This document shows positions 17,713 through 26,871 of a DNA stretch of 51,132 nt, one piece after another. The position numbers and the translations under genes are program-made. The stretch is from an uncultured Porphyromonadaceae bacterium. GTDB lineage: Bacteria > Bacteroidota > Bacteroidia > Bacteroidales > Muribaculaceae. The notes under the pieces were generated by a model. It was not told the origin of the DNA. It made no database searches and saw only the letters and a list, made by a program, of their open reading frames with translations. The stretch is from NCBI GenBank assembly GCA_947175645.1, contig CAMWNP010000021.1:1-51132 (forward strand), given 5' to 3'. Positions within the stretch are counted from its first letter, which is position 1. Every line of letters begins with the position of its first letter.

Positions 17713-18960
17713 ATGAACTATACAGATCTTTTCACAAAGGTGAAAAAAGCATCGGCGGGAATTTCACTGCTTGATGACAATAAAAGAAACAGCGTAATCC
17801 TACGGCTTGCCGATCTGCTTTCCGATAGTACGGAGAAATTATTGGAGGCCAACCGTAAGGACCTCGACCGGATGAGTCCGGAGAATCCCCTTTATGATCG
17901 TTTGAAACTAACGCCTGAAAGAATAGCCGGGATAGCATCGGATCTCCGTCACGTGGCCACACTTCCATCGCCATTAGGTGAGGAGATTGAGCGCCGCACC
18001 CTGCCCAACGGAATCCTTTTGCGAAGGATTAGAGTGCCGTTCGGTGTCATTGGTGTGATCTATGAGGCACGGCCTAATGTGACGTTCGATGTGTTCTCGC
18101 TATGCTTCAAGAGCGGAAATGCGTGTGTCCTTAAAGGGGGACGAGATGCCGAGAATTCCAATGAGGCGGCTATGGAAATCATTCATCGGGCACTGACGGA
18201 GGAGCAAGTGTCAACAGATGTGGCGTTGCTGCTGCCGTCGACCCATGAAGCAACCGCAGCCATGCTGGGTGCTGTGGGCTATGTGGATGTGTGCATACCG
18301 CGTGGCGGTCGTAAACTGATTGATTTCGTGCGGGATAACGCACGTGTTCCGGTGATAGAGACAGGCGCCGGGGTGGTACATCTGTATTTTGCCAAGGATG
18401 GCGACCTTGAGATGGGGAAACGTGTAATAGAAAATGCAAAGACAAGGAGAGTCAGCGTATGCAACGCCCTCGACACACTGCTGATTGAACGTTCACGCCT
18501 TGCCGACCTTCCTGAACTTCTTGCTCCGCTTGCCGCTAAAAATGTGGAACTTCATGCCGATGAACGTGCCCTGGAGGCATTGAACGGTAAGTATCCTGCG
18601 GAACTGCTGACGGGTGCTGATGATGAGACCTGGGATAAGGAGTGGATGGACTACAAGATGGGAGTACGTGTGGTAGACTCATTTGAAGACGCCGTGGCAC
18701 ACATAGCAGCGCATGGGTCAGGTCACAGCGAGAGCATCGTGACGTCAGATGAAGCCGAAGCGGTGGCTTTCCAGGCTATGGTAGATGCCGCATGTGTCTA
18801 TGTTAACCTTCCCACAAGTTTCACTGACGGCGCACAGTTCGGACTCGGTGCGGAAATAGGCATATCCACCCAGAAACTTGGTCCGCGCGGGCCTATGGGG
18901 CTTAAAGAGATGACCACGTACCGCTATTTGCTTTCAGGCGACGGACAAGTCAGACCGTAG
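17713..18960 (+). CDS. proA: Glutamate-5-semialdehyde dehydrogenase (gamma-glutamyl phosphate reductase)
   Basis: A 415-residue aldehyde-dehydrogenase-fold enzyme that reduces glutamyl 5-phosphate. It has the conserved VIYEARPNVTFD and KGGRDAENSN segments and the catalytic Cys in RRVSVCNALDTLL. ATG 17713 is chosen because the open frame to its left is only the out-of-frame tail of proB. Together proC-proB-proA cover the whole route from glutamate to proline. Confidence 0.96.
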   Translation: MNYTDLFTKVKKASAGISLLDDNKRNSVILRLADLLSDSTEKLLEANRKDLDRMSPENPLYDRLKLTPERIAGIASDLRHVATLPSPLGEEIERRTLPNGILLRRIRVPFGVIGVIYEARPNVTFDVFSLCFKSGNACVLKGGRDAENSNEAAMEIIHRALTEEQVSTDVALLLPSTHEATAAMLGAVGYVDVCIPRGGRKLIDFVRDNARVPVIETGAGVVHLYFAKDGDLEMGKRVIENAKTRRVSVCNALDTLLIERSRLADLPELLAPLAAKNVELHADERALEALNGKYPAELLTGADDETWDKEWMDYKMGVRVVDSFEDAVAHIAAHGSGHSESIVTSDEAEAVAFQAMVDAACVYVNLPTSFTDGAQFGLGAEIGISTQKLGPRGPMGLKEMTTYRYLLSGDGQVRP

Positions 18961-19011
18961 CGAAACTGTTTGAAACTGTTGCGTGCGGCATCTGTTTTTC
19001 CGTCAAGAGTC

Positions 19012-19042
19012 TTGCATATTCTTAATTATTTGAGTAAATTTG
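19012..19042 (+). promoter_or_regulatory. yidC promoter
   Basis: TTG at 19012-19014, a 20-nt spacer, and TAAATTTG at 19035-19042. The leader to the ATG at 19164 is about 115 nt and contains no open frame or obvious hairpin. Confidence 0.8.
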
Positions 19043-19163
19043 CAAGCAGATTGCAGCGGCTTCGGAAAGGAATCAGCGGGGTTGCAGCATGATGCCTGTA
19101 GTAATCTGATTATTAACCAATTATAAAATAGCACCAGGTGTAAGCCGGTGTAAAACTCACATT

Positions 19164-21248
19164 ATGAATAAAAATACCCTTATAGGTATGCTTCTGATGG
19201 CTGCCCTGATTTTCGGTTTCATGTGGCTCCGCACTCCTTCCGCCGAGGAGATAGCCGCAAAAAAGGCTGAACAGGAGCAGGCAGAACTCGCCCAACGTGA
19301 ACTGGCTGAAAGAGAGGCCCGCGAAGCAATGACTGCCGATACTCTTTCCTCCGCGGAAATCGCATCCGTTATCCCCACAGTGAAACAAGTGGGTATTGCA
19401 GACTCCACCGGGACAATCAGTTACAAGGTCAACGGCGTGAATCTGAGCCTCTCAGGTGACAATGTCACCGGTAGTGTAGCCGCAGGCGATACAGTTATAT
19501 CTTACGCTCAACTTTCAAAGAATGACTTCAGCGGTCTCACCATTGTTCAGAGCAAGGCAGCCGTTGCAAATCTGCGTGACGCAATCAATAATGCCTCACG
19601 TTTCCAGACGTTCGCCCGTTATCTCAACGGTGATGAGAAGGTTGTAACTCTGCAGAATGACCTTATAAGTGTGGATTTCTCCACCAAGGGTGCGCAGATT
19701 GCACGTGCCACACTCAAGGATTACATCAATTATCTCTCACCGGATTCTGCTAATGTAGTTGCGTTTGGCCCTTATTCCCACTTCAACTTCGCGTTCACTT
19801 CGTCAACCCAACGTTTTGAAACCGACAGTTTCTTCTTCGAGCCCGTCATTGAAAACGATTCAACGGTGCTTATGAAACTTGACCTGGGTAAAGGATCGGA
19901 GTGGGGAATACGTTACACCCTTCCTGCCGGCAGTTATGTTCTCTCCATGGAGGTGGTTCAGAAAAACATGCAGGAGATTGTGCCTCCTAGCGTTGCGACA
20001 ATAGATTTCAATGTGGACCAGACTCTGGCCCGCAATGAGGAAGGTCGCACGTTCGAGCAGCGTAACAGTGCTCTGTTCTACAAATTCGTCGGTGACTCTC
20101 CTGATGACCTGTCAGCACAGGGTGAGGATGAGGAATCGCTCAATCAGAGCATCAAGTGGATTGCGTTCAAGAACCAGTTCTTCTCAACAATCTTCATACC
20201 GCGCACAAGTTTCTCAACCGCCAAGGTTCAGTCGAAGGCACTTGACAAAGACCCGTATTATGTGAAATACATGAAAGCGGAAACCACCCTTGACTATTCA
20301 TCGGCAAGCGAACAGCCGGTGGCGATGGATATCTTCATCGGGCCGAACCTTTACCCTCTGCTTTCAGATCTTGACGATACGCTTTCTCCCGACGAGAGTC
20401 TTGACCTGACGCGCGTGATTCCCCTCGGATGGTCCATTTTCCGCTGGATCAGCACCCTTATCATCATTCCGGTGTTCACATTCCTGAACGGTTTCATAAC
20501 CAACTACGGTCTGATCATCTTCCTTCTGACAATCTTTATAAAGATTATTCTCTTCCCCTTCACCTACAAGAGTTTCATGTCACAGGCGAAGATGCGAGTG
20601 CTCCAGCCTGAAATCAAGGCTATAAACGAGAAGTATCCCGGCCAGGAAAACGCCATGACCCGCCAGCAGAAGACCATGGAACTATACAGCCGCGCCGGAG
20701 CAAGTCCTTTCTCAGGATGTCTTCCCATGATTCTCCAGATGCCTATTCTGGTTGCCATGTTCTGGTTCTTCCCCTCATGTATTGAACTTCGTGGTGAATC
20801 ATTCCTGTGGGCACACAACCTTGCCGCACCTGACTATATTCTCACCCTTCCGTTCACCATACCCTGGTATGGGAACCATGTGTCGTTGTTCTGCTTGATG
20901 ATGACCGTGGTCAACGTGATATACACGCGCATCAACATGCAGAATCAGCCCGGAGGTGATACAATGCCGGGTATGAAGTGGATGATGTATCTGATGCCTG
21001 TCATGTTCCTTTTCTTCTTTAACGACTATGCGTCAGGATTGAGTTACTATTACTTCCTGTCGCTGCTTATCACCATCATTCAGACATGGATTTTCCGCAA
21101 GTGTATCAATCAGGACAAAGTACGTCAGAAGATGATGGAAAATGCAAAGAAGCCCCGTAAGAAAAGCGGACTTCTGGCACGTCTTGAGGAAGCACAGCGT
21201 CAGCAGCAGGCTGCCATGCGTGAGATGCAGAAAGGGAAAAAACGTTAA
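19164..21248 (+). CDS. yidC: Membrane protein insertase YidC
   Basis: A 694-residue Bacteroidetes-type YidC that inserts and folds inner-membrane proteins with or without Sec. The N-terminal signal-anchor helix (about 5-20) is followed by an Ala/Glu-rich linker and a large periplasmic beta domain (to about 400). The conserved C-terminal membrane core follows, with ISTLIIIPVFTFLNGFITNY, LFPFTYKSFMSQAKMRVLQP and FSGCLPMILQMPILVAMFWF. The basic C-terminal tail (KKPRKKSG and EMQKGKKR) is suited to ribosome contact. Single gene with its own promoter and terminator. Confidence 0.97.
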   Translation: MNKNTLIGMLLMAALIFGFMWLRTPSAEEIAAKKAEQEQAELAQRELAEREAREAMTADTLSSAEIASVIPTVKQVGIADSTGTISYKVNGVNLSLSGDNVTGSVAAGDTVISYAQLSKNDFSGLTIVQSKAAVANLRDAINNASRFQTFARYLNGDEKVVTLQNDLISVDFSTKGAQIARATLKDYINYLSPDSANVVAFGPYSHFNFAFTSSTQRFETDSFFFEPVIENDSTVLMKLDLGKGSEWGIRYTLPAGSYVLSMEVVQKNMQEIVPPSVATIDFNVDQTLARNEEGRTFEQRNSALFYKFVGDSPDDLSAQGEDEESLNQSIKWIAFKNQFFSTIFIPRTSFSTAKVQSKALDKDPYYVKYMKAETTLDYSSASEQPVAMDIFIGPNLYPLLSDLDDTLSPDESLDLTRVIPLGWSIFRWISTLIIIPVFTFLNGFITNYGLIIFLLTIFIKIILFPFTYKSFMSQAKMRVLQPEIKAINEKYPGQENAMTRQQKTMELYSRAGASPFSGCLPMILQMPILVAMFWFFPSCIELRGESFLWAHNLAAPDYILTLPFTIPWYGNHVSLFCLMMTVVNVIYTRINMQNQPGGDTMPGMKWMMYLMPVMFLFFFNDYASGLSYYYFLSLLITIIQTWIFRKCINQDKVRQKMMENAKKPRKKSGLLARLEEAQRQQQAAMREMQKGKKR

Positions 21249-21274
21249 CATTATCTTCCAATTTTTATTTTTCA

Positions 21275-21312
21275 GGAGGGTGCGGATTAAAAAGTCGCAC
21301 TCTCCTTTTTTT
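21275..21312 (+). terminator. yidC terminator
   Basis: GGAGGGTGCG (21275-21284) pairs with CGCACTCTCC (21296-21305), allowing one G-U pair, followed by seven T. Confidence 0.9.
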
Positions 21313-21340
21313 ACATCTTTTTCAGAGGAACAGAGGAGGA

Positions 21341-21450
21341 GTGTCATTATAAATATCCGTGTGGATGTTTCGTAATTCGGCTTCGGTCACAGGCTACTGA
21401 GGTATGCTCTAAGCCCCTTGCATCTGACTTATTCTGACATACCCTCAGAG
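21341..21450 (-). repeat. Terminator-associated dispersed repeat, copy B
   Basis: It begins with GTGTCATTATAA and contains AATTCGGCTTCGGTCACA, GGTATGCTC, TTGCATCTGACTTATTCTGA and ACCCTCAGAG in the same order as copy D. Strand is given by the core, which reads GAGCATACC...GTGACCGAAGCC on the minus strand. The spacing is nearly that of copy D, with substitutions. It lies between the yidC terminator and the second 409-bp element. Confidence 0.75.
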
Positions 21451-21598
21451 ATCTTATTTACGGGGTTGAGGGGCAGTTATCTTTTTATTTTCTTTGTGAA
21501 TCCCGGTCATTTACGAGAGGGAAGTTTGTTATGCCCGGACCACTTATGAGGCATACGCCGTGGATGGAGATAGATCATAATAGGATGTCAGTGGTTTA

Positions 21599-22007
21599 GA
21601 CCCGGTTCCCCAATATTTGTTAATACTGAGGACGCATATCGCCGAGAGATTTTTGGTTTGTGATGAATGAGCGTAGCCGTAGTTACGTGACTGAAGAACA
21701 AGGCAAAAAGCGCCGGTGAGATGCGGTGGTAAGGTAACTTTTTGCCACAGTACACAATTACAAGTGCCAAAATTCGGTTATATGAATTTAATCATTTGCA
21801 ACATGTCAGGATAAATTGGGATATAAATCCTTACATATCATTATTCTTACTTATCCGTGGCATGAGTTACCATTGGAACGGCCAATCGGCATGCATCTGC
21901 GTCCGCTTGTTTCGGTCACAATGCAACCGCATTGCTCTCTCACTGCGCGAACACATCTGCATAACGCTTGACCGCCTCAGTATTAACAAATATTGGGGAA
22001 CCGGGTC
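21599..22007. mobile_element. 409-bp MITE-like element, copy 2
   Basis: Same orientation and same length as copy 1, about 96% identical by eye. Its terminal inverted repeats are perfect for at least 33 bp (copy 1 has one mismatch), and TTA flanks both ends (21596-21598 and 22008-22010). It has no coding capacity: only short frames with no resemblance to proteins. It is inserted in a gene-free spacer. Confidence 0.88.
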
Positions 22008-22139
22008 TTAAATTGAAGCGGACGGGAGTGTGGAATACCAGGTGACCTGATGGCAAATCATTTCTACGGGATTTTTGTTGGATTTATCAGTCTTCGCCTA
22101 TGTAATTCACTGTTCCATAATGTATAAAATGATGATATA

Positions 22140-22168
22140 AAAACGTCACATCTTCACAGACATGACGC
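22140..22168 (-). terminator. Terminator of the second DUF805 gene
   Basis: On the minus strand CGTCATGTC pairs with GATGTGACG (plus positions 22160-22168 and 22145-22153; two G-U pairs), followed by TTTTTAT. Between 22011 and 22139 I see nothing identifiable. Confidence 0.75.
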
Positions 22169-22202
22169 TTCCGATTTGAATTTATCTTTGTATTGTTTCA
22201 AT

Positions 22203-22700
22203 TTATTGCCATCTTGTGTTGTCAGAGAATGTAGAGTTTGAGTTATTTTCCCAGGGGAGTTGCTCAACATTCGGTACAGGACCATACTGATTCTCATACA
22301 TATCGGAAGGTAGTGCCAGCCAATAGTAAAGGATAAGTCCTGCAAGAGGGATTAATGATATGAGAATGTACCAACCGCTTCTGCCCGTGTCGTGCAGACG
22401 TCTGACAGTGACACCCAGTGAAGGAAGCAGCAGTATAAGACCCAAAATTATCATGGGACCGGCACAAATAAGCATAGTCACTATAGAAGCGGTCGTTTCC
22501 TCTGCATCCATGGCCATCAGGATTGTAGTTGTTATGATGGTCAGGAATATCATCACGCAGTAGAGAATCATCATCATGGCATATTGAGCGAGATAGGACC
22601 ACCAGAATTCTGATCGTGATGCCCGTCCGCTGAAATTGCAGTAATTCTTCAGGTAAACCTTTTTGACGGCTTCCATGAATGTGAGTTCTTTCTGATACAT
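22203..22700 (-). CDS. DUF805 membrane protein (second copy)
   Basis: A 165-residue protein. Near the start is NFSGRASRSEFWWSYL, then hydrophobic segments, SLGVTVRRLHDTGRSGWYIL, another membrane segment and NQYGPVPNVE: the full DUF805 signature. ATG 22700 is used because the promoter box lies at 22727-22734, inside the longer open frame. It is divergent from purL. It shares the domain but not the N-terminal extension of the protein at 10752. Confidence 0.88.
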   Translation of the reverse strand: MYQKELTFMEAVKKVYLKNYCNFSGRASRSEFWWSYLAQYAMMMILYCVMIFLTIITTTILMAMDAEETTASIVTMLICAGPMIILGLILLLPSLGVTVRRLHDTGRSGWYILISLIPLAGLILYYWLALPSDMYENQYGPVPNVEQLPWENNSNSTFSDNTRWQ

Positions 22701-22726
22701 GGATATAATGCAGTAGAAATTTTTTG

Positions 22727-22756
22727 CAAATATATCACAAAAATTATATAATGCAA
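22727..22756 (-). promoter_or_regulatory. Promoter of the second DUF805 gene
   Basis: On the minus strand TTG (22756-22754), a 19-nt spacer and TATATTTG (22734-22727). The leader is about 20 nt. Confidence 0.75.
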
Positions 22757-22839
22757 AATTTTTTGAAATTTTTGATGCAGTTTTTTTCAAGGATGGTAAT
22801 TTTTGCCGTGGCAGTGATGAAAAAGATAATAACTTTTCG

Positions 22840-22847
22840 TAAATTTG
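22840..22847 (+). promoter_or_regulatory. -7 box of the purL promoter
   Basis: TAAATTTG, 27 bp before ATG 22874. It excludes the longer open frame that starts at 22724. No clear -33 TTG. Confidence 0.6.
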
Positions 22848-22873
22848 CAGTCATAATCAATATTATCATTACT

Positions 22874-25800
22874 ATGGTTACATTTTTTAAGTACGGACAA
22901 AACACCGTATATGCGGTTGAATCGGTCCGGAAACTCACAGAAGGTGAAAAAGAGAGATTGACATGGTTGTTCGACGGCGCCAAGCCTCTTTCATCAACCT
23001 CCCTGAAGGGTCAGTTCATTGGTCCGCGTAAGGAGATGGTGACACCATGGAGTACGAACGCCGTGGAGATTACCCGAAATATGGGAATCGATTCAATTTC
23101 ACGAATTGAGGAATTCAACAGAGTGACCGCTGAAAAACCACAGTATGACAAAATGCTCAGCCGGCTCTACGACGGACTGAACAGCAAACTGTTCTCCACT
23201 GACATTATCCCCGGCAAGATTGAGCATATCACCGATATCAGACAATATAACAGAGAGGCCGGACTTGCACTTAGCCCCGATGAAGAGGACTATCTTGAGA
23301 AACTAAGTGAGAAACTCGGACGACCGCTGACTGACAGCGAGGTGTTCGGATTCTCTCAGGTTAACTCAGAGCATTGCCGTCACAAGATTTTCAACGGTCA
23401 GTTCATCATTGACGGTGAAGAGAAGCCGATGACTCTTTTCAAACTGATCAAGCGCACATCACAGGAGAATCCGGGCGGACTGGTGTCAGCATATAAGGAT
23501 AATGTGGCCTTTATTAAAGGTCCGGTCGTGGAGCAGTTCGCTCCCCGCAATCCACAGGGTCCCGATTACTTCGAGGTGAAGGATCTGCGCACTGTTCTCT
23601 CGCTAAAGGCGGAGACACATAATTTCCCCACAACGGTTGAACCGTTCAACGGAGCCGCTACGGGCACTGGTGGTGAGATACGCGACCGTCTGGGTGGCGG
23701 TAAGGCGTCGCTGCCGCTTGCGGGAACAGCCGTCTACATGACATCATACGCACGTCTTGATCCCATGCGCCGCTGGGAAATGATCAGCAATCCGCGCGTT
23801 TGGCTTTATCAGACCCCTGCGGAAATTCTCATCAAGGCGTCAAATGGCGCGAGTGACTTCGGCAACAAGTTCGGTCAGCCTCTGATATGCGGGTCACTTC
23901 TCACTTTCGAGCATGACGAGAATAATCAACTCTATGCCTACGATAAGGTTATCATGCTTGCCGGAGGTGTTGGTTTCGCTGCCGCAAAGGATGCCATCAA
24001 GGGTGTGCCGGAGCCGGGTCAGGAAGTCATAGTGATGGGTGGCGACAACTACCGTATCGGTATGGGTGGCGGCGCTGTATCGTCAGTTGCTACCGGAGAG
24101 TATGGCAACTCCATAGAATTAAATGCGGTTCAGCGTGCGAACCCGGAGATGCAGAAACGTGTGTCGAACGTTATCCGTGCGCTGGCGGAGTCAGACAATA
24201 ACCCTATCGTTTCAATACATGACCACGGGGCCGGCGGTCACCTCAATGCGCTTTCGGAACTTGTGGAGGCAACCGGCGGAACAATCTATCTTGACAAACT
24301 TCCCGTTGGGGATGCCACTCTTTCCGCTAAAGAAATTATAGGAAATGAGAGTCAGGAACGCATGGGTATGGTCATGAACGCCAAGGATGTTGAGCGCGTA
24401 AAGGCTATTGCTGACCGTGAGCGTGCTCCCTTCTATGAGGTCGGTGTCACCACCGGCGACGGTAAATTCGTTTTTGAGGCGGAAAAAGGGGAGAATCCGA
24501 TTGACCTTGAAATGGATGATATGTTCGGAAACTCTCCCCGGACGGTGATGCGTGATCACACGGTTATCAGGGAGTCAGAAAATATAGATACCGAAAAGGT
24601 TGATATCGCTCAGGCAGTTGCCGATGTGCTTTCACTCGAAGCCGTAGCCTGCAAGGACTGGCTTACAAATAAAGTTGACCGTTCAGTGACCGGTAAGGTG
24701 GCCCGTCAGCAGTGTCAGGGAGAGATTCAGTTGCCCCTGAGCGACTGCGGAGTTATGGCACTTGATTACACGGGCAAAGCCGGTATCGCAACATCCATCG
24801 GTCATGCTCCTCAGGCTGCTTTGGGTGATGCTGCGAAAGGTTCGGTTCTTGCCATAGCGGAATCCCTTACCAACATAGTGGGTGCACCGCTCAAGAAAGG
24901 TCTGTCGGCGGTGTCACTGAGTGCGAACTGGATGTGGCCCTGCAAGAATGAGGGTGAGGATGCCGCGCTTTATCGCGCGGTGGAGGCATGCTCTGATTTT
25001 GCCGTGGCATTGGGAATAAACATCCCTACCGGAAAGGACAGTCTGTCAATGACTCAGAAATACTCGTCAGGTCAAAAGGTTATGGCTCCCGGCACCGTGA
25101 TTATCTCTGCCGCCGGTGAGGTGACGGATGTCAAGAAAGTTGTGTCACCTGTGCTCCAGAACATCCCCTCCATATTATATTACATAGATTTCTCAGGAGA
25201 TACGCTCCGCCTTGGTGGGTCTGCTCTTTCCCAGACAATGGGAAAGGTGGGTGATGACGTGCCAACAGTTAAGGATCCGGCCCGTTTCGTGGCTACTTTC
25301 AATGCCATCAACAAACTTGTGGGACGCAAGGCCATCGCTGCAATGCACGATGTTTCAGCCGGCGGTCTGGTTACTACTCTCCTCGAAATGCTCTTCGCCA
25401 ACGAAAAGGGAGGTTTGCACGTGGCACTGGACGGATTCTCGGAAGCAGACAATGTAAAGGCGCTCTTCGCTGAGAACCCCGGTCTGGTAATACAGGTTTC
25501 CAACACTTGCAAAAACATGGTGGAAGAGGCTCTGAACGCTGCCGAAGTCCGCTATTTCGGCCTGGGTACTCCCATTGCCGACCGTACACTCCGCATTGAA
25601 AACAAGGGTGCTGAAGTGGCGCATCTTGATGTCGACGCCCTCCGCGATGTATGGTATAAGCCCTCATATCTGCTTGATACCCTGCAGAGTGGCGAGAGTG
25701 CGGCTGCCGAACGTTTTGCAAACTACAAGAAACAGCCCATCCGCTACCGGTTCCCCGCCGATTGGAAGGGTACGTTTGAGTCGCTGGGTATTGATTCCGG

Positions 25801-26572
25801 ACGCCGTACCCCTTCAGGAGTCAAGGCTGCCATCATACGAGAAAAAGGTGTCAACGGTGACCGTGAGATGGCATATTCACTTTATCTCGCCGGCTTCGAT
25901 GTCAAGGATGTTCACATGACTGACCTTATGACCGGACGGGAGACCCTTGAGGATGTCAACATGATTGTTTTCTGCGGAGGATTTTCAAACAGTGACGTGC
26001 TCGGATCTGCCAAAGGTTGGGCATCGGGCTTCCGCTGGAACGAGAAGGCACGCACATCACTTGAAAGATTCTTCAGCCGGAAGGATACGCTGTCGTTAGG
26101 TATATGCAACGGCTGCCAACTTATGATCGAACTCAATCTCATCGCTCCTGAAAAAGAGAAGAGGGTGAAGATGCTTCACAACAAGTCGCATAAGTTTGAA
26201 TCCTCTTTCCTGGGACTCACTATCCCCGCTAATAACTCAGTGATGCTCGGATCTCTGGCGGGTTCAAAACTGGGTATATGGGTGGCTCACGGTGAAGGCC
26301 AGTTCTATCTTCCCGAGGCTCTGGGTGAATATAATATCGCGGCCCGTTACAGTTACAACGGCTATCCGGGTAATCCCAACGGTTCCCGTGGTGCGGTTGC
26401 CGCTCTTGCAAGCAAGGATGGCCGCCACCTGGCAATGATGCCTCACCTTGAACGCGCCATATTCCCCTGGCAGTGTGGTTACTGGCCACGTTCACGCCGC
26501 AACAATCAGGTCACTCCCTGGATCAAGGCGTTTGTGAACGCCCGTCAGTGGATAGAGAACATCAAGGGTTGA
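22874..26572 (+). CDS. purL: Phosphoribosylformylglycinamidine synthase, single-chain type
   Basis: A 1232-residue enzyme of purine synthesis (FGAR + glutamine + ATP to FGAM). The N-terminal linker and two AIRS-like synthetase halves show NSEHCRHKIF, KAETHNFPTTVEPF, ATGTGGEIRD and DHGAGGHLNA. The C-terminal class I amidotransferase domain has LGICNGCQ with the nucleophile Cys, and MPHLERA containing the catalytic His. ATG 22874 is the first start after the promoter, and the protein then begins MVTFFKYGQ, as expected for the Bacteroidetes form. Single gene, followed by repeat copy C and its terminator. Confidence 0.96.
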   Translation: MVTFFKYGQNTVYAVESVRKLTEGEKERLTWLFDGAKPLSSTSLKGQFIGPRKEMVTPWSTNAVEITRNMGIDSISRIEEFNRVTAEKPQYDKMLSRLYDGLNSKLFSTDIIPGKIEHITDIRQYNREAGLALSPDEEDYLEKLSEKLGRPLTDSEVFGFSQVNSEHCRHKIFNGQFIIDGEEKPMTLFKLIKRTSQENPGGLVSAYKDNVAFIKGPVVEQFAPRNPQGPDYFEVKDLRTVLSLKAETHNFPTTVEPFNGAATGTGGEIRDRLGGGKASLPLAGTAVYMTSYARLDPMRRWEMISNPRVWLYQTPAEILIKASNGASDFGNKFGQPLICGSLLTFEHDENNQLYAYDKVIMLAGGVGFAAAKDAIKGVPEPGQEVIVMGGDNYRIGMGGGAVSSVATGEYGNSIELNAVQRANPEMQKRVSNVIRALAESDNNPIVSIHDHGAGGHLNALSELVEATGGTIYLDKLPVGDATLSAKEIIGNESQERMGMVMNAKDVERVKAIADRERAPFYEVGVTTGDGKFVFEAEKGENPIDLEMDDMFGNSPRTVMRDHTVIRESENIDTEKVDIAQAVADVLSLEAVACKDWLTNKVDRSVTGKVARQQCQGEIQLPLSDCGVMALDYTGKAGIATSIGHAPQAALGDAAKGSVLAIAESLTNIVGAPLKKGLSAVSLSANWMWPCKNEGEDAALYRAVEACSDFAVALGINIPTGKDSLSMTQKYSSGQKVMAPGTVIISAAGEVTDVKKVVSPVLQNIPSILYYIDFSGDTLRLGGSALSQTMGKVGDDVPTVKDPARFVATFNAINKLVGRKAIAAMHDVSAGGLVTTLLEMLFANEKGGLHVALDGFSEADNVKALFAENPGLVIQVSNTCKNMVEEALNAAEVRYFGLGTPIADRTLRIENKGAEVAHLDVDALRDVWYKPSYLLDTLQSGESAAAERFANYKKQPIRYRFPADWKGTFESLGIDSGRRTPSGVKAAIIREKGVNGDREMAYSLYLAGFDVKDVHMTDLMTGRETLEDVNMIVFCGGFSNSDVLGSAKGWASGFRWNEKARTSLERFFSRKDTLSLGICNGCQLMIELNLIAPEKEKRVKMLHNKSHKFESSFLGLTIPANNSVMLGSLAGSKLGIWVAHGEGQFYLPEALGEYNIAARYSYNGYPGNPNGSRGAVAALASKDGRHLAMMPHLERAIFPWQCGYWPRSRRNNQVTPWIKAFVNARQWIENIKG

Positions 26573-26604
26573 CCATAACTGAATAATATGTTTTTAGAGG
26601 ACGG

Positions 26605-26690
26605 TGTATAATAATAAGCCATCTGCGTTGTTGCTTTCGGAAGCGGCTTGCATCTGACTTATTCTGACAAACCTTAAGAGTGTGTGCCAA
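26605..26690 (+). repeat. Terminator-associated dispersed repeat, copy C (core deleted)
   Basis: It contains AATAAGCCATCTGCGTTGTT, GCTTTCGGAA and then, without the GTGAC hairpin core, GGCTTGCATCTGACTTATTC and TGACAAACCTTAAGAG. The last bases form the left arm of the purL terminator. Compared with copy D it lacks about 50 bp of the centre. Confidence 0.8.
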
Positions 26691-26718
26691 AATTTTTGTT
26701 TTGACACACACTCTTTTT
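26676..26718 (+). terminator. purL terminator
   Basis: AAGAGTGTGTG (26676-26686) pairs with CACACACTCTT (26705-26715). An inner CAAAA/TTTTG pairing extends it, and a T run follows. The left arm is also the end of repeat copy C. Confidence 0.9.
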
Positions 26719-26748
26719 CTTAAAAAATGTTGAAAGGTGAATGGAAGT

Positions 26749-26780
26749 TTTGGTAGGACGGATAAAATTTATTATTTTTG
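26749..26780 (+). promoter_or_regulatory. Promoter of the GH13 amylase-like gene
   Basis: TTTG at 26749-26752, a 20-nt spacer and TATTTTTG at 26773-26780. The leader is about 85 nt. Confidence 0.75.
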
Positions 26781-26871
26781 CATGATATTGTAAGCCATGG
26801 AGACAAACTCCTAATTACCATAGAAAAATAATTATTAATCATACCAACATCTACTTGCATTTCCAAACGAC

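Noticed and set aside
22724-22873. N-terminal extension of PurL
   Set aside because: The extension crosses the -7 box at 22840 and encodes a low-complexity hydrophobic stretch. The family begins near MVTFFKYG.
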